Positions 51,513 to 60,379 of a stretch of DNA of 64,000 bases are shown here, in pieces. The notes beneath the pieces were generated by a model that was given only the letters and a program-made list of their open reading frames with translations, ran no database searches and was not told the origin of the DNA. The stretch lies in the NCBI RefSeq assembly GCF_004345645.1, contig NZ_SLWS01000005.1, positions 310,001 through 374,000 on the forward strand. Direction: 5' to 3'. A program made the position numbers and the translations under genes. This DNA is from Actinocrispum wychmicini. Its GTDB lineage: Bacteria; Actinomycetota; Actinomycetes; Mycobacteriales; Pseudonocardiaceae. Numbering within the stretch: position 1 is the first letter of the stretch; each line of letters starts with the position of its first letter.

Positions 51513-53344
51513 GAGGTCGAATCGGCCTCTGACGGGGGCGGCACGGTGGTCCGCAGGTTGCGTAGCCCGTAGAGATGTTCGACGTCGATGCCTTGTCCGT
51601 AGTGGTGCTCCACGAGCAGCGGGAGAATCTTGGTGCGCCAAGCGCGTTCCAGCCCGCCGTCCCGGTAGACCGCTTTCCGCATCAGATAAGAGGGACCGAT
51701 CTGGAAGTCCGCGTCGCCAATACGGCCATTCAACGCGTCCAGAAGCTCGGCGGGCGCGGCGTCGTAACCTTCCCGCGCGAGCCACCGGCGAAGCAGGCCC
51801 TTGGTGGGCTCGGTCCGCGGAGACAGTTCGACGAACGAGAAGCGGCGGCGCATCGCCGCGTCCACAAACGCGATCGACCGGTCGGCAGTGTTCATGGTGC
51901 CGATAATGAACAGGTTCGGCGGGAGCGCGAAGTCGCCGCCCGAGTAAGTGAGTCGCACCGACTTGTTCCGATACTCCAGCAGGAAGTACAGCTCACCGAA
52001 CACCGTGGCGAGGTTGGCCCGGTTGATTTCGTCGATGACCAGGAAATGCGGGATGTGCCGATTGCCCTCGCGGGACGCGAGACTGGCTATTTCGCGCAGC
52101 GGGCCGTCGGTGATCCGGAAGGCGACCTCGCGTGTCTTCGGGTCTTCCTGAGGACGGAACCCCTCGAAGAAGTCCTCGTACGCGTAGGACGGATGGAACT
52201 GCACCAGTTTGACCTGTTCCGGGCCACCGCCGAGGAACTCGGCCAACCGCAGTGCCAGGTAGGTCTTCCCAGTACCTGGCGGCCCGTACAGGACGACCTG
52301 GCGATCGTCCCAGAGCAGATCGCGTAGTTCCCGCAACCACTCGACGTCGTGCACCAGAAGTTCTTCGGCGAGCTTGTCGGTGGGCTCGGGCAGTTCCAGT
52401 TCCCGACGAGCGACGAGCGCGGCGACTTCGGCACTGGCCGACCCGTCCACCTCACTGGCCGCGTCGGTCAGTTCCTGGTCGCTGCGGCCAAGTCCGGCGA
52501 CTATCGCGGCGACGGAGGTGAGTTCGACAACGTCGTTCTGGATGGACAGCTTCTGCTGCAACTCTTCGGGCAACTCGTGGTACGGATACCCAACGCTCTG
52601 CCACTCCACGGGTCGTCGAAGGTTCGACCGGCCACCCTCAGCGGCGACCTGCTGAACATCCCCTGTGACCTCGCCGACGTACACCAACCCGGTGGAAATG
52701 GTGCAGACAGTGTCGCCTGGCTTCATCTTCGACAGGAAGATGTGAAGCTCGTCGACCAGCTTGTTTCGCTGGCTGTAGGTAAGGGCGGACTCGTAGTCCT
52801 CCTCCACGAGGGAACGCACCTGGTCCTTGGTGATGCCCTGGTGGACACCTTCACGCAGGTGAGTCGCTGGAACGCTGACTCGCCCCTCGGGTAGCCACAT
52901 GCGTTGAACCAGGTCGAGACCGGACACATTGGAACCCCGCACCAGCCAGGTCCGGTTGGGCCCCGACCAGGTGGCCTCCAGAAAGTCGGAGAGCGGATGC
53001 CCATCGGTGGTCTTCCAGTCCAGCCAACCGTTGGCACTGCGGCCCAGCAGGATCTCAGCGGCCGCGGACGGAGAGTTGCAGGGGATGTCCCTGGTCGTCT
53101 CCAGATATCCGGGCCACTTGCTGGACTCCACGATTGAGCCATCCGCGATGAGCCTCTCCCGAAGCCCATAGGAGGAGGGCATCTGGATCTGGAACGACGG
53201 CACCACCTCGGGCCGGACTGGTGAGCCCGCGCCCACCAGGAACCGCTGACTGCCGTTGGTGCCCTTTTCATCGAGCAACCGGCCATGTGCGGTGGGGCCG
53301 TTGCGTGGCAGGCGGAGTTGAAAATCAGGATAGTTACCGGACAT
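51509..53344 (-). CDS. mcrB: McrB family AAA+ GTPase
   Basis: This 611-aa protein has the AAA+ motor in its C-terminal half: Walker A LYGPPGTGKTYLALRL near residue 353, Walker B HFLVIDEINRANLATVFGEL near 435 and the family signature IGTMNTADRS. The N-terminal 330 residues are longer than in E. coli McrB. They contain a segment like an EVE/PUA modified-base reader (KPGDTVCTISTGLVYVGEVT, residues about 195-230) plus a domain of unknown type at 1-150. The start at 53344 overlaps the methylase stop (TGATG). With McrC it should recognise and cut modified or foreign DNA. Confidence 0.92.
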   Translation of the reverse strand: MSGNYPDFQLRLPRNGPTAHGRLLDEKGTNGSQRFLVGAGSPVRPEVVPSFQIQMPSSYGLRERLIADGSIVESSKWPGYLETTRDIPCNSPSAAAEILLGRSANGWLDWKTTDGHPLSDFLEATWSGPNRTWLVRGSNVSGLDLVQRMWLPEGRVSVPATHLREGVHQGITKDQVRSLVEEDYESALTYSQRNKLVDELHIFLSKMKPGDTVCTISTGLVYVGEVTGDVQQVAAEGGRSNLRRPVEWQSVGYPYHELPEELQQKLSIQNDVVELTSVAAIVAGLGRSDQELTDAASEVDGSASAEVAALVARRELELPEPTDKLAEELLVHDVEWLRELRDLLWDDRQVVLYGPPGTGKTYLALRLAEFLGGGPEQVKLVQFHPSYAYEDFFEGFRPQEDPKTREVAFRITDGPLREIASLASREGNRHIPHFLVIDEINRANLATVFGELYFLLEYRNKSVRLTYSGGDFALPPNLFIIGTMNTADRSIAFVDAAMRRRFSFVELSPRTEPTKGLLRRWLAREGYDAAPAELLDALNGRIGDADFQIGPSYLMRKAVYRDGGLERAWRTKILPLLVEHHYGQGIDVEHLYGLRNLRTTVPPPSEADSTS

Positions 53345-56300
53345 CAGGCTCTCCCACTGTCGACTGCGGGATGGCGGGGACCGTGACCAGGGGGTGGGGT
53401 GAGAGTGGACGTGTAGTTCTCGCCGTCGACCAGCGGGCCGGTGAGGCTGAGCCCGGCCGTCGCCATCCGGTCGTACTCGGCGAGCACGAGGTCCTTGGTG
53501 CGGTAGGTGCCGTACTTGGCGATCTCGTTGTTCTTCAGGCCGCCGCCTGAATCGGACTGGAAGGTCTCCAGAATGTAGTCCACATCGGACCGCTCGATGC
53601 CGTAGAGATGGAAGAAGTACGCGTCCAGCTCGGCCCGCATCTGGGCCCGTCGTTCCTCGTCCCACTGGAAGGGCGGCCCGGAGTCATCGAGATCGCGGGC
53701 AAGCCCGGCCATGTCATAGGCGGTGAAGACGAGTTCGAGAACGCGTGGCGTGATGAACGATACGTGTGGTTCCGTCATGTCAGGAGTGGGAACAGGGAGC
53801 TGCTTCCACGTCATCAGGGCCATGTGAATGCCGCCCACCTTCTGGCGGCTCACAAAGTCGAAGACCAGAGAACTCTGAGTCGCGACAAGCGCCGCGACGA
53901 GCGCTGGAGATACACGCGGCAACATGAGAGGGAGGGTGTGCCCGACTGAGGTACGTGGCAGGAGGGCGGGGATGGCGGTGCGTTCGTCGGTCGCACGACA
54001 GACGTCACGCCAGCCGCAAAGCCAATCCTGGCGCCACTCCATTGCGGTCAAGCGTTCGGTGACACCTGGGATGTCGACTTCCTTGCCTCCCCTGACGGTG
54101 GCGATGAAACCGCTCTCTGCGATCCAGTAGCGCGAGTCAGCAGCAACTGAAGGATCTCGCTTCTCAGCAAGTGAAAGGCGATGACGATCTTCGTTACCTG
54201 TGTCATGGTAGGAGTTCCAGCGGTGATCGAAGTGATGGACCATCTTCGCCTCGTACAGCGGTAGCATCCGCTTGTCACCCAGGACAAAGACGTTGCCCTC
54301 CGACGACCAGCCTTCCCGCTCCAGTTGCTCACGCGTGCGGAAGAGGTCCGAGTCGTCAGTCATGTCGAAGAGGCGCTTGAATGTGAGGCCCCAAGAATTG
54401 CCGCCACTCTTCGTCTCGTTCCACAACGCTGGAAGACGACGATAGACCGCCGCGGTGAGGTCGGCATCTCGGCGGCTGCGGAAGATCGGTAGATTGCCTG
54501 TATTGGGGTTGATGAGGTCGATCTCCGCAGGGCTGAGCGCAAAGACGCGATCGGCATCGTCGAGATCGGTGGTATCCGCGAGGAAGAAGGCAAACTTCGC
54601 TGTTGGTTGGCGGAGATCTTGGCCGAGCAAGGACAGCAGGCAGAACTTCTGGCGTGAGTCGACCCCGTCGAAGAGCTTGTTGCGGTTCTCGAAGTCGTAG
54701 AGCAGGGTGATGGCGCCACGGTTGGTCAGATCAGCGAACAGGTATTGTGCGCCAGCGCCAGTAGCGATCGCTGTCGGGATGATGCATCCAATGCGGCCAG
54801 CGGGTGCGACGATGGCTGTGAACCGCTCCGCGAAGAGCTGGTCGGTCTGGAGCGAGTTGACGCCTTTGATCGTGAGCCCTTTGCCGCAAAGTGCGAGCGC
54901 TCCGGAGCTGGCCGCGAAGAGGAACGTGGATTTCTGTGTGCGGCGCGCGGCGCGGTAGCGCTCACCCGCTTCCGCGTTGTCCCTTGCCCACTTGGCGATC
55001 TTGGTACGGCGTGCCGTGCCGGCGATAGCCGCTATCGACGGTTCGACGACACTGAAGTACTTCTTGTCCTCGAAGTCGACCTTGTCCCACGGTGGATTGC
55101 CCAGGACACAGGAGAATCCACCCGTCCAGCCAGTGGCCGGGTCCACTCCCGTACCGTCGTCGGGGACGGCGAAGATGTGAGGGAAGGTCAAGTGCCAGTG
55201 GAAGAAGGTGTACTGCTCGCGAAGGCGGCGAATCTCGTCATGGGTGGACTGGGTGGCCGCTGACGCGTTCGGGTCTTGAAGCCTGAGGAAGACCTCGTGG
55301 GTGACCGCAGGCGGTGCGTCCTTCGTCTTGCGCCACATGAACGCGGCGCACCAGGCGTCAGCCACATGCTTGGCGTGGCGGTATTCAGCCGAGTTCTCCC
55401 AGTCCAGGTAGTCTGCGGCCTGCTGGTGAACGTCCGCGAGGGTGTTCGCCGGGGCGTCTGCGATGACTTGAAGTCCGGCGGCGAAGGTGGCGTTGGCCAC
55501 CTTTGCCTCTGTGGTCAGGTCGAACAATCCGGTCTGACCGGCTCTCTCCTGGTCGTTCTGTTTACGCAGAAACTTCGCGTAGGCGTCGTCGTCGCCCTCG
55601 ACGGACTTGAACGCGGTACTGGGAATACCGTCGCGCAGCAGGAGGGGGGTCGCGCCAACCAGCCCGTTGCCGTGTTTGATGTGGGCGTCGAGAAAGCTCA
55701 GCGGTTGGCCAGGCTCAAGGGCCTCCAGCCACAGGGCGACCTTGGCGAGTTCGACGGCCATCGGGTTGAGGTCCACGCCGTAGATGCAGCGGGCGATGAC
55801 CTCGTGCAGAGCGTGACGTACCGCGTCCAGTGTGGGTTCCGGGTTGCTTTCGCGCACGGCGGCAATGCGTTTGGCGATCCGTCGGGCGGCCGCGACGAGG
55901 AAGTGGCCGGACCCACAGGCAGGGTCGCACACCGTGAGAGACAGCAACTCGGCCACGATTGTGTCGGCTGGGTCGGGGTTGCCCGCGGCTGCCGCCTTCT
56001 GCTCACCAAGTTTCTGTGCGTCGTCGATGAGCGGGTCCAAAGTGGAGTCGAGCAGCGTCTCGATCAACGAGCTGGGCGTGTAGTACGAGCCGGTCTTCTT
56101 GCGGTCGTTGCCGGCGCGGTCGATGAGTTCAAAAGTCCGGTCCACAGCACTGTGTTTGGGTACGAGTTCGAGCAGCGACTCGTAGATGGAGCCGAGTTCC
56201 TCCGCGCCCATGTGCCGGTAGTCCACCTGCCGCCAGCGGTTCTCGTCACGGACGCGAGACAGATGTCTGACCGCCTCCAGCAGGTGGACATTCGCCAGCG

Positions 56301-57459
56301 ACCGGCCCTTCAACGGGAGATCGGTGGAGGTGTCGTCGAAGAGACCTCCCAACCCGACCAGGCCAAGCTCCGGACGTCCCTGCTCGTCACCGAGGGCATG
56401 CAGAACGATCCGCATGCATTGGTAAAGGTCGCCATGAGCGGTGCCTCTGCGGCGGTTCGCCTGTTGACGTAGACGGGATGAGGAGAAGTAACTGGAGTAA
56501 CGTCGGCGGACCTCTTCGGGCGCATCCGTTGGATGCAGGGCGTTACGGTCCTCGGCGACGAACAGGAAGATCAGCCGGTACGCCATGCGCAGCAGCGCGG
56601 CGTGGAAGCTGTGGACGTCAAGGTTCTCGCGGAGTTCGGCGTTGTCCGGGTGCTTGAGGAAGCCGGTGCCCAAGATGGTGATCGCGTTCTTCACGCCGTC
56701 GCGGATGTTCTCCAGCGCCCGCACGCCAGACGTGATCGCCTCGGTCCGCCACCTCTCCAGCCAACAGGTCGACGGTGCGCCGTCGGCGACCGCGAAACGC
56801 GTGACGTGGAGCAGCCGGTACAGCAGGACGAACTCGCTGAAGAGCTCGCCGTCGAAGATGGCTTCCAGATCGAACTCGACGTACGACGCGGTCGCCAGTG
56901 CGTTGGAGTCACGCAGCAGCCGCAGCTGCCGTCCGTTGGTGACCACACCCCACAGGTGCTCATCGGAACGGTTCAGGCATTCCTGGACAAGCGACTGCGG
57001 CGGTACGGTGCCCGCGCCGCCCGGCCGCTTGTCCAAGGAGACATTCCACGCTGCCAGATGGATCGGCACATGGTTCCAGCGATGGCTGATGGCGAACGTC
57101 TTGGTGCCGTCGTCCGAGGTGATACCGGTAAGCCCCAGCGCGCTCAGCTCGCCGAAGCCGAACTCGGCGAAGAAGGGCAGCAGCCATTGTGTGATCGCCA
57201 AACCCGTGGGGTCGGCGGGGGTGTCGGCCTCGGGGGCGACAGGAAGTCGGTCCCGCAGCTCGGTCCACACCGACCGCAGGTAGTCCCAATGGCGTTCCGC
57301 GTCGTCACGGACCGAGCGCGAGCCGATGACGTGATAGTCGACGGGCAGGCATCCCTTGACGTCCTTGCCTTCGGAGATGCGCACGAGCATGTCCGCGGGC
57401 AGCAGACCGCCGATGGTGTGGACCGCCGAGAAGATCTGGTTGCGGGCGACGGCAGACAT
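53344..57459 (-). CDS. Large N6-adenine-type DNA methyltransferase (Eco57I/DrmMI-like)
   Basis: This is a 1371-aa protein. Motif I is VCDPACGSGHFLVAAARRIA at about residues 505-525 and the catalytic motif IV is CVLGNPPWDKV near 784, which together define an amino-methylase acting on adenine. YYTPSSLIETLLDSTLDPLI precedes motif I as in type IIG/BREX/DISARM methylases. The N-terminal 400 residues are a helical domain of unknown role; the C-terminal 500 resemble target-recognition and scaffold regions. No restriction nuclease motif was recognised in it. TGATG overlaps link it to the SNF2 helicase before and mcrB after it. It resembles DrmMI of class 1 DISARM in size and context. Confidence 0.88.
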   Translation of the reverse strand: MSAVARNQIFSAVHTIGGLLPADMLVRISEGKDVKGCLPVDYHVIGSRSVRDDAERHWDYLRSVWTELRDRLPVAPEADTPADPTGLAITQWLLPFFAEFGFGELSALGLTGITSDDGTKTFAISHRWNHVPIHLAAWNVSLDKRPGGAGTVPPQSLVQECLNRSDEHLWGVVTNGRQLRLLRDSNALATASYVEFDLEAIFDGELFSEFVLLYRLLHVTRFAVADGAPSTCWLERWRTEAITSGVRALENIRDGVKNAITILGTGFLKHPDNAELRENLDVHSFHAALLRMAYRLIFLFVAEDRNALHPTDAPEEVRRRYSSYFSSSRLRQQANRRRGTAHGDLYQCMRIVLHALGDEQGRPELGLVGLGGLFDDTSTDLPLKGRSLANVHLLEAVRHLSRVRDENRWRQVDYRHMGAEELGSIYESLLELVPKHSAVDRTFELIDRAGNDRKKTGSYYTPSSLIETLLDSTLDPLIDDAQKLGEQKAAAAGNPDPADTIVAELLSLTVCDPACGSGHFLVAAARRIAKRIAAVRESNPEPTLDAVRHALHEVIARCIYGVDLNPMAVELAKVALWLEALEPGQPLSFLDAHIKHGNGLVGATPLLLRDGIPSTAFKSVEGDDDAYAKFLRKQNDQERAGQTGLFDLTTEAKVANATFAAGLQVIADAPANTLADVHQQAADYLDWENSAEYRHAKHVADAWCAAFMWRKTKDAPPAVTHEVFLRLQDPNASAATQSTHDEIRRLREQYTFFHWHLTFPHIFAVPDDGTGVDPATGWTGGFSCVLGNPPWDKVDFEDKKYFSVVEPSIAAIAGTARRTKIAKWARDNAEAGERYRAARRTQKSTFLFAASSGALALCGKGLTIKGVNSLQTDQLFAERFTAIVAPAGRIGCIIPTAIATGAGAQYLFADLTNRGAITLLYDFENRNKLFDGVDSRQKFCLLSLLGQDLRQPTAKFAFFLADTTDLDDADRVFALSPAEIDLINPNTGNLPIFRSRRDADLTAAVYRRLPALWNETKSGGNSWGLTFKRLFDMTDDSDLFRTREQLEREGWSSEGNVFVLGDKRMLPLYEAKMVHHFDHRWNSYHDTGNEDRHRLSLAEKRDPSVAADSRYWIAESGFIATVRGGKEVDIPGVTERLTAMEWRQDWLCGWRDVCRATDERTAIPALLPRTSVGHTLPLMLPRVSPALVAALVATQSSLVFDFVSRQKVGGIHMALMTWKQLPVPTPDMTEPHVSFITPRVLELVFTAYDMAGLARDLDDSGPPFQWDEERRAQMRAELDAYFFHLYGIERSDVDYILETFQSDSGGGLKNNEIAKYGTYRTKDLVLAEYDRMATAGLSLTGPLVDGENYTSTLTPPPGHGPRHPAVDSGRA

Positions 57460-60356
57460 CAGGAGTCGCCTCCAGACACTGGCAGGTACACATAGACGCC
57501 GAGGATGTCGACGGGTTTCAGCGCGACCACGTTCACCCCGCGGACGATCTCGCCGGAGGCACTGCGGACCCGCCGATGCGAGGTGAGCAGCTCCGCGGCG
57601 AGATCGTCGCCGTACGAATCAAGGTGTGCTTTCGTCGCCGGCAACCCGTCCAGCACACGCCCCATCGTGCGCCTGGCGAATGTCGGGTCGGTGTTCTCGT
57701 CGGCGGACAGCTCCACCAGCGCCAATGCGTCCTCTGTGGACAGCCAGGTTGCACTGGCGGGCGCCTTCTGGAAAGCGAGCATCCGCGCGTCCTCAGCGAC
57801 CAGTTGTCGCTGCCCGGTTCTCGATGGCAACGTTAGGTGGAAGCGGTAACGGACCAGGAGAAGTGTCGTACGAACGTCGACGCTCCTCGTTCGGATGACA
57901 CCGCAGCGGCGGGCCGGGCGCGATCCGTCGGCCTTCGTGTCAAGGGCGGCGTTGAGGACGTATCCGGCCAGGGCGCCCACGACCGGGTCGGTACGCACCA
58001 GTGCGGCTTCACCTCGGGCCACCGACGCGGTCGTGCGGAACGGCACTGGGCGGCCGTGGTCGATCATGTCACCGCCGAGCACAGGTGCCAGTGCGTCGCG
58101 AAGTCCCGCCGGCGTGCTGCTCAGGTCCGCGGTGAAGTCACTGCCGCCGTCATTCCGCAGGACGGCGTCGAGGGCTGTCAGCGCGTGTTGGACGAAGCTG
58201 CGGACCTCGCCCGTGCGTCCCATGGTGTCTCGGATGGCCGCGACCTCACGGGCGACCTCGTCCGGACGGACGGAGCGCTGAGCGAACCGGGAGCGGGAAG
58301 TCTTCTCTCGTTCGGCAGCCGACTTCCAGTCCGCCGCCAGTGCCGCTGCCGCGGTGTCGACCGTCTCCACTTCGAAGAGGCTGGCCTGCGCCGCGCCCTG
58401 GCTGCGCATCAGCAGCCACTCGACGATCGCGTCCGTCACGCCGGACGATGCGGCGTCGGGAACCGAGACGGAGATTCCCAAGTCCTTACGGATCTGTCGG
58501 TGCTTCCTGATGAGGACTTCGAGGACCTTGCCGTCGATACCGTTGTCACTGCCGTACAGCGTGATGACCTTGACTTCGTCTCGTTTCTGGCCGTAGCGGT
58601 CGACGCGGCCCTCACGCTGGTCGTGCCGGGTAGGGTTCCACGCCAGGTCGTAGTGGACAACCGCGTCGAAGTAATGCTGGAGGTTCACACCCTCGGACAG
58701 GCAGTCGGTGGCCACCAGAACCCGTCGGGCGGCGGCGTCCTCGCCGGCGGCGTCCGCCAGTTCCTCTATCCGTTGCAGCCGTTGTTGTGGGGAGAGTGTT
58801 CCGGTGACGGCACGCACGATGGTCTTCTTGCCGAGCTTACCGGCCAGATGGTCGGCGACGTAGTCGGCGGTGGGGATGTAGCGACAGAAGACGATTGGGT
58901 GGTAGCCGTCGGCGAGGAGCCCCTGAAGGTAGTTGGTCAGGGCGACCAGCTTCCGGTCGGCGTCCGTTCCTTCGAGTCGGGCCGCTCGATCGGCCAGCTC
59001 GGCAAGCCGTGCGCCCGCTTCCTCGGTCTGCGCGCCGGGCACGACATCCAGCCCTTCCAACGCGTCACTGTCGGATGCGTCGCGGGTGAGCGGGGCGCCG
59101 AGGCGGTCGGCTTCCTCGGCGCTGGCCGCCGCCGCGGCCGCGGACCGGGTCCGCAACGTTTGCGCAGCGGCCCGCGGCGAGGACACCAGGGACCGCAACA
59201 GCGCGATCGCTGACCACCACGCGATCCGCGCCTCACGCTTGCCCCGGTTACCGGCCGCTGTGACGCGCTCGCCGGCGTACGCAATGGCGTCTTCGAGCAG
59301 AGCTCGGTATGCCGGCGAGAGCTGGTACGTCTCATCCTTGAAGTAACGGTCCGAGGGGAAGGCGGTGTCCTCCCGCAGGCCGTCGTCCGCCAGACCATCG
59401 CGGACGGACAGGAACTGCCGGACGTCGGCCCGTTTGCGCTGCACGAAATGGCTGGCAAGCAGACGGCGTCCCGGTTCCGAATCGAGCTCTACCATGGCGA
59501 GCTCAGGCCGGACGAGGCCCAGCAGAGCGCGAAAGGCACTTTCCTTGCCACTGTGTGGTGTCGCGGTGACCAGAAGCAGGTGGCGATCTGCGTCAGCCGC
59601 GACACGCTGGAGCAGCTCGTAACGCAGTTGACTCTGAGTGGAGGCACTGTCGTCGGCGGCGACGCACGTGTGCGCCTCGTCCACGATGACCAGATCGGGA
59701 CAGTGCCGGACGAAGTCGTCTCGGTGCCGGGTGGACTTGATGAAGTCGGTGGACACCACCACGTTCAGGTGTTTGTCGAACAGCGACTGGCCCAGGTCGA
59801 GTCCGCGTTCCAGTCTGGACACCGTGGAGGACAGCACCAGCTCCGCGTCGATGCCGAACTTGGTGCGAAGTTCGTCCTGCCACTGCTCGGCCAACGCCGG
59901 TGAACACAGGACTGCGAGCCCACTCGCGCTGCCTTGGGCAAGCAGCTCGCTCGCGACGAGACCCGCCTCAACGGTCTTGCCGATTCCGACGTCGTCGGAG
60001 ATCAGCATGCGTACCGTCTTCTGCCGCAGGGCCATCATCAGCGGGACGAGCTGATACGCCCGGGGTTCGACGGCGATCCCGGCAAGTGACCGAAAGGGTC
60101 CGGCGCCGGACCGGAAACCGATCCGCAGAGCCGACCGGAGCAGGCCCGCGGCCAGCGCGTCACCAAGGTCTTCCGCCGACGGCGGTTCGAACTCGGCTCC
60201 GTGGACGTCCTCGAAAGCGGGGAAGACAGCCGCGATGTCGTCGTCCGAACCGCCCAGCGGCCGCAGCACGAGCATGTCGGTATCGCTCTCCGGAAGAACG
60301 ATCCACTCGCGTCCACGCGCGGAGACCAACGAACCTGCGGTGTAGGTGGTCGACAT
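57459..60356 (-). CDS. SNF2-type helicase, DISARM DrmD-like
   Basis: This is a 965-aa helicase-like ATPase. Helicase motifs in order: QLVPLMMALR region, Walker A ISDDVGIGKTVEAGL near 119, DEAH box LVIVDEAHTC near 222, TATPHSGKES, then the second RecA domain with VFCRYIPTADYV, VATDCLSEGVNLQ and motif VI QREGRVDRYGQKRDEV. The first 100 residues are a small domain also seen in DrmD-type proteins (VSARGREWIVLPESD). It sits directly before the adenine methylase and after the DUF1998 helicase, as drmD/drmMI do in class 1 DISARM. The ATP site appears intact. The gap to the upstream gene is 23 nt. Confidence 0.88.
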   Translation of the reverse strand: MSTTYTAGSLVSARGREWIVLPESDTDMLVLRPLGGSDDDIAAVFPAFEDVHGAEFEPPSAEDLGDALAAGLLRSALRIGFRSGAGPFRSLAGIAVEPRAYQLVPLMMALRQKTVRMLISDDVGIGKTVEAGLVASELLAQGSASGLAVLCSPALAEQWQDELRTKFGIDAELVLSSTVSRLERGLDLGQSLFDKHLNVVVSTDFIKSTRHRDDFVRHCPDLVIVDEAHTCVAADDSASTQSQLRYELLQRVAADADRHLLLVTATPHSGKESAFRALLGLVRPELAMVELDSEPGRRLLASHFVQRKRADVRQFLSVRDGLADDGLREDTAFPSDRYFKDETYQLSPAYRALLEDAIAYAGERVTAAGNRGKREARIAWWSAIALLRSLVSSPRAAAQTLRTRSAAAAAASAEEADRLGAPLTRDASDSDALEGLDVVPGAQTEEAGARLAELADRAARLEGTDADRKLVALTNYLQGLLADGYHPIVFCRYIPTADYVADHLAGKLGKKTIVRAVTGTLSPQQRLQRIEELADAAGEDAAARRVLVATDCLSEGVNLQHYFDAVVHYDLAWNPTRHDQREGRVDRYGQKRDEVKVITLYGSDNGIDGKVLEVLIRKHRQIRKDLGISVSVPDAASSGVTDAIVEWLLMRSQGAAQASLFEVETVDTAAAALAADWKSAAEREKTSRSRFAQRSVRPDEVAREVAAIRDTMGRTGEVRSFVQHALTALDAVLRNDGGSDFTADLSSTPAGLRDALAPVLGGDMIDHGRPVPFRTTASVARGEAALVRTDPVVGALAGYVLNAALDTKADGSRPARRCGVIRTRSVDVRTTLLLVRYRFHLTLPSRTGQRQLVAEDARMLAFQKAPASATWLSTEDALALVELSADENTDPTFARRTMGRVLDGLPATKAHLDSYGDDLAAELLTSHRRVRSASGEIVRGVNVVALKPVDILGVYVYLPVSGGDS

Positions 60357-60379
60357 CAGTGTCGTGTTCGCCTTTCTCG

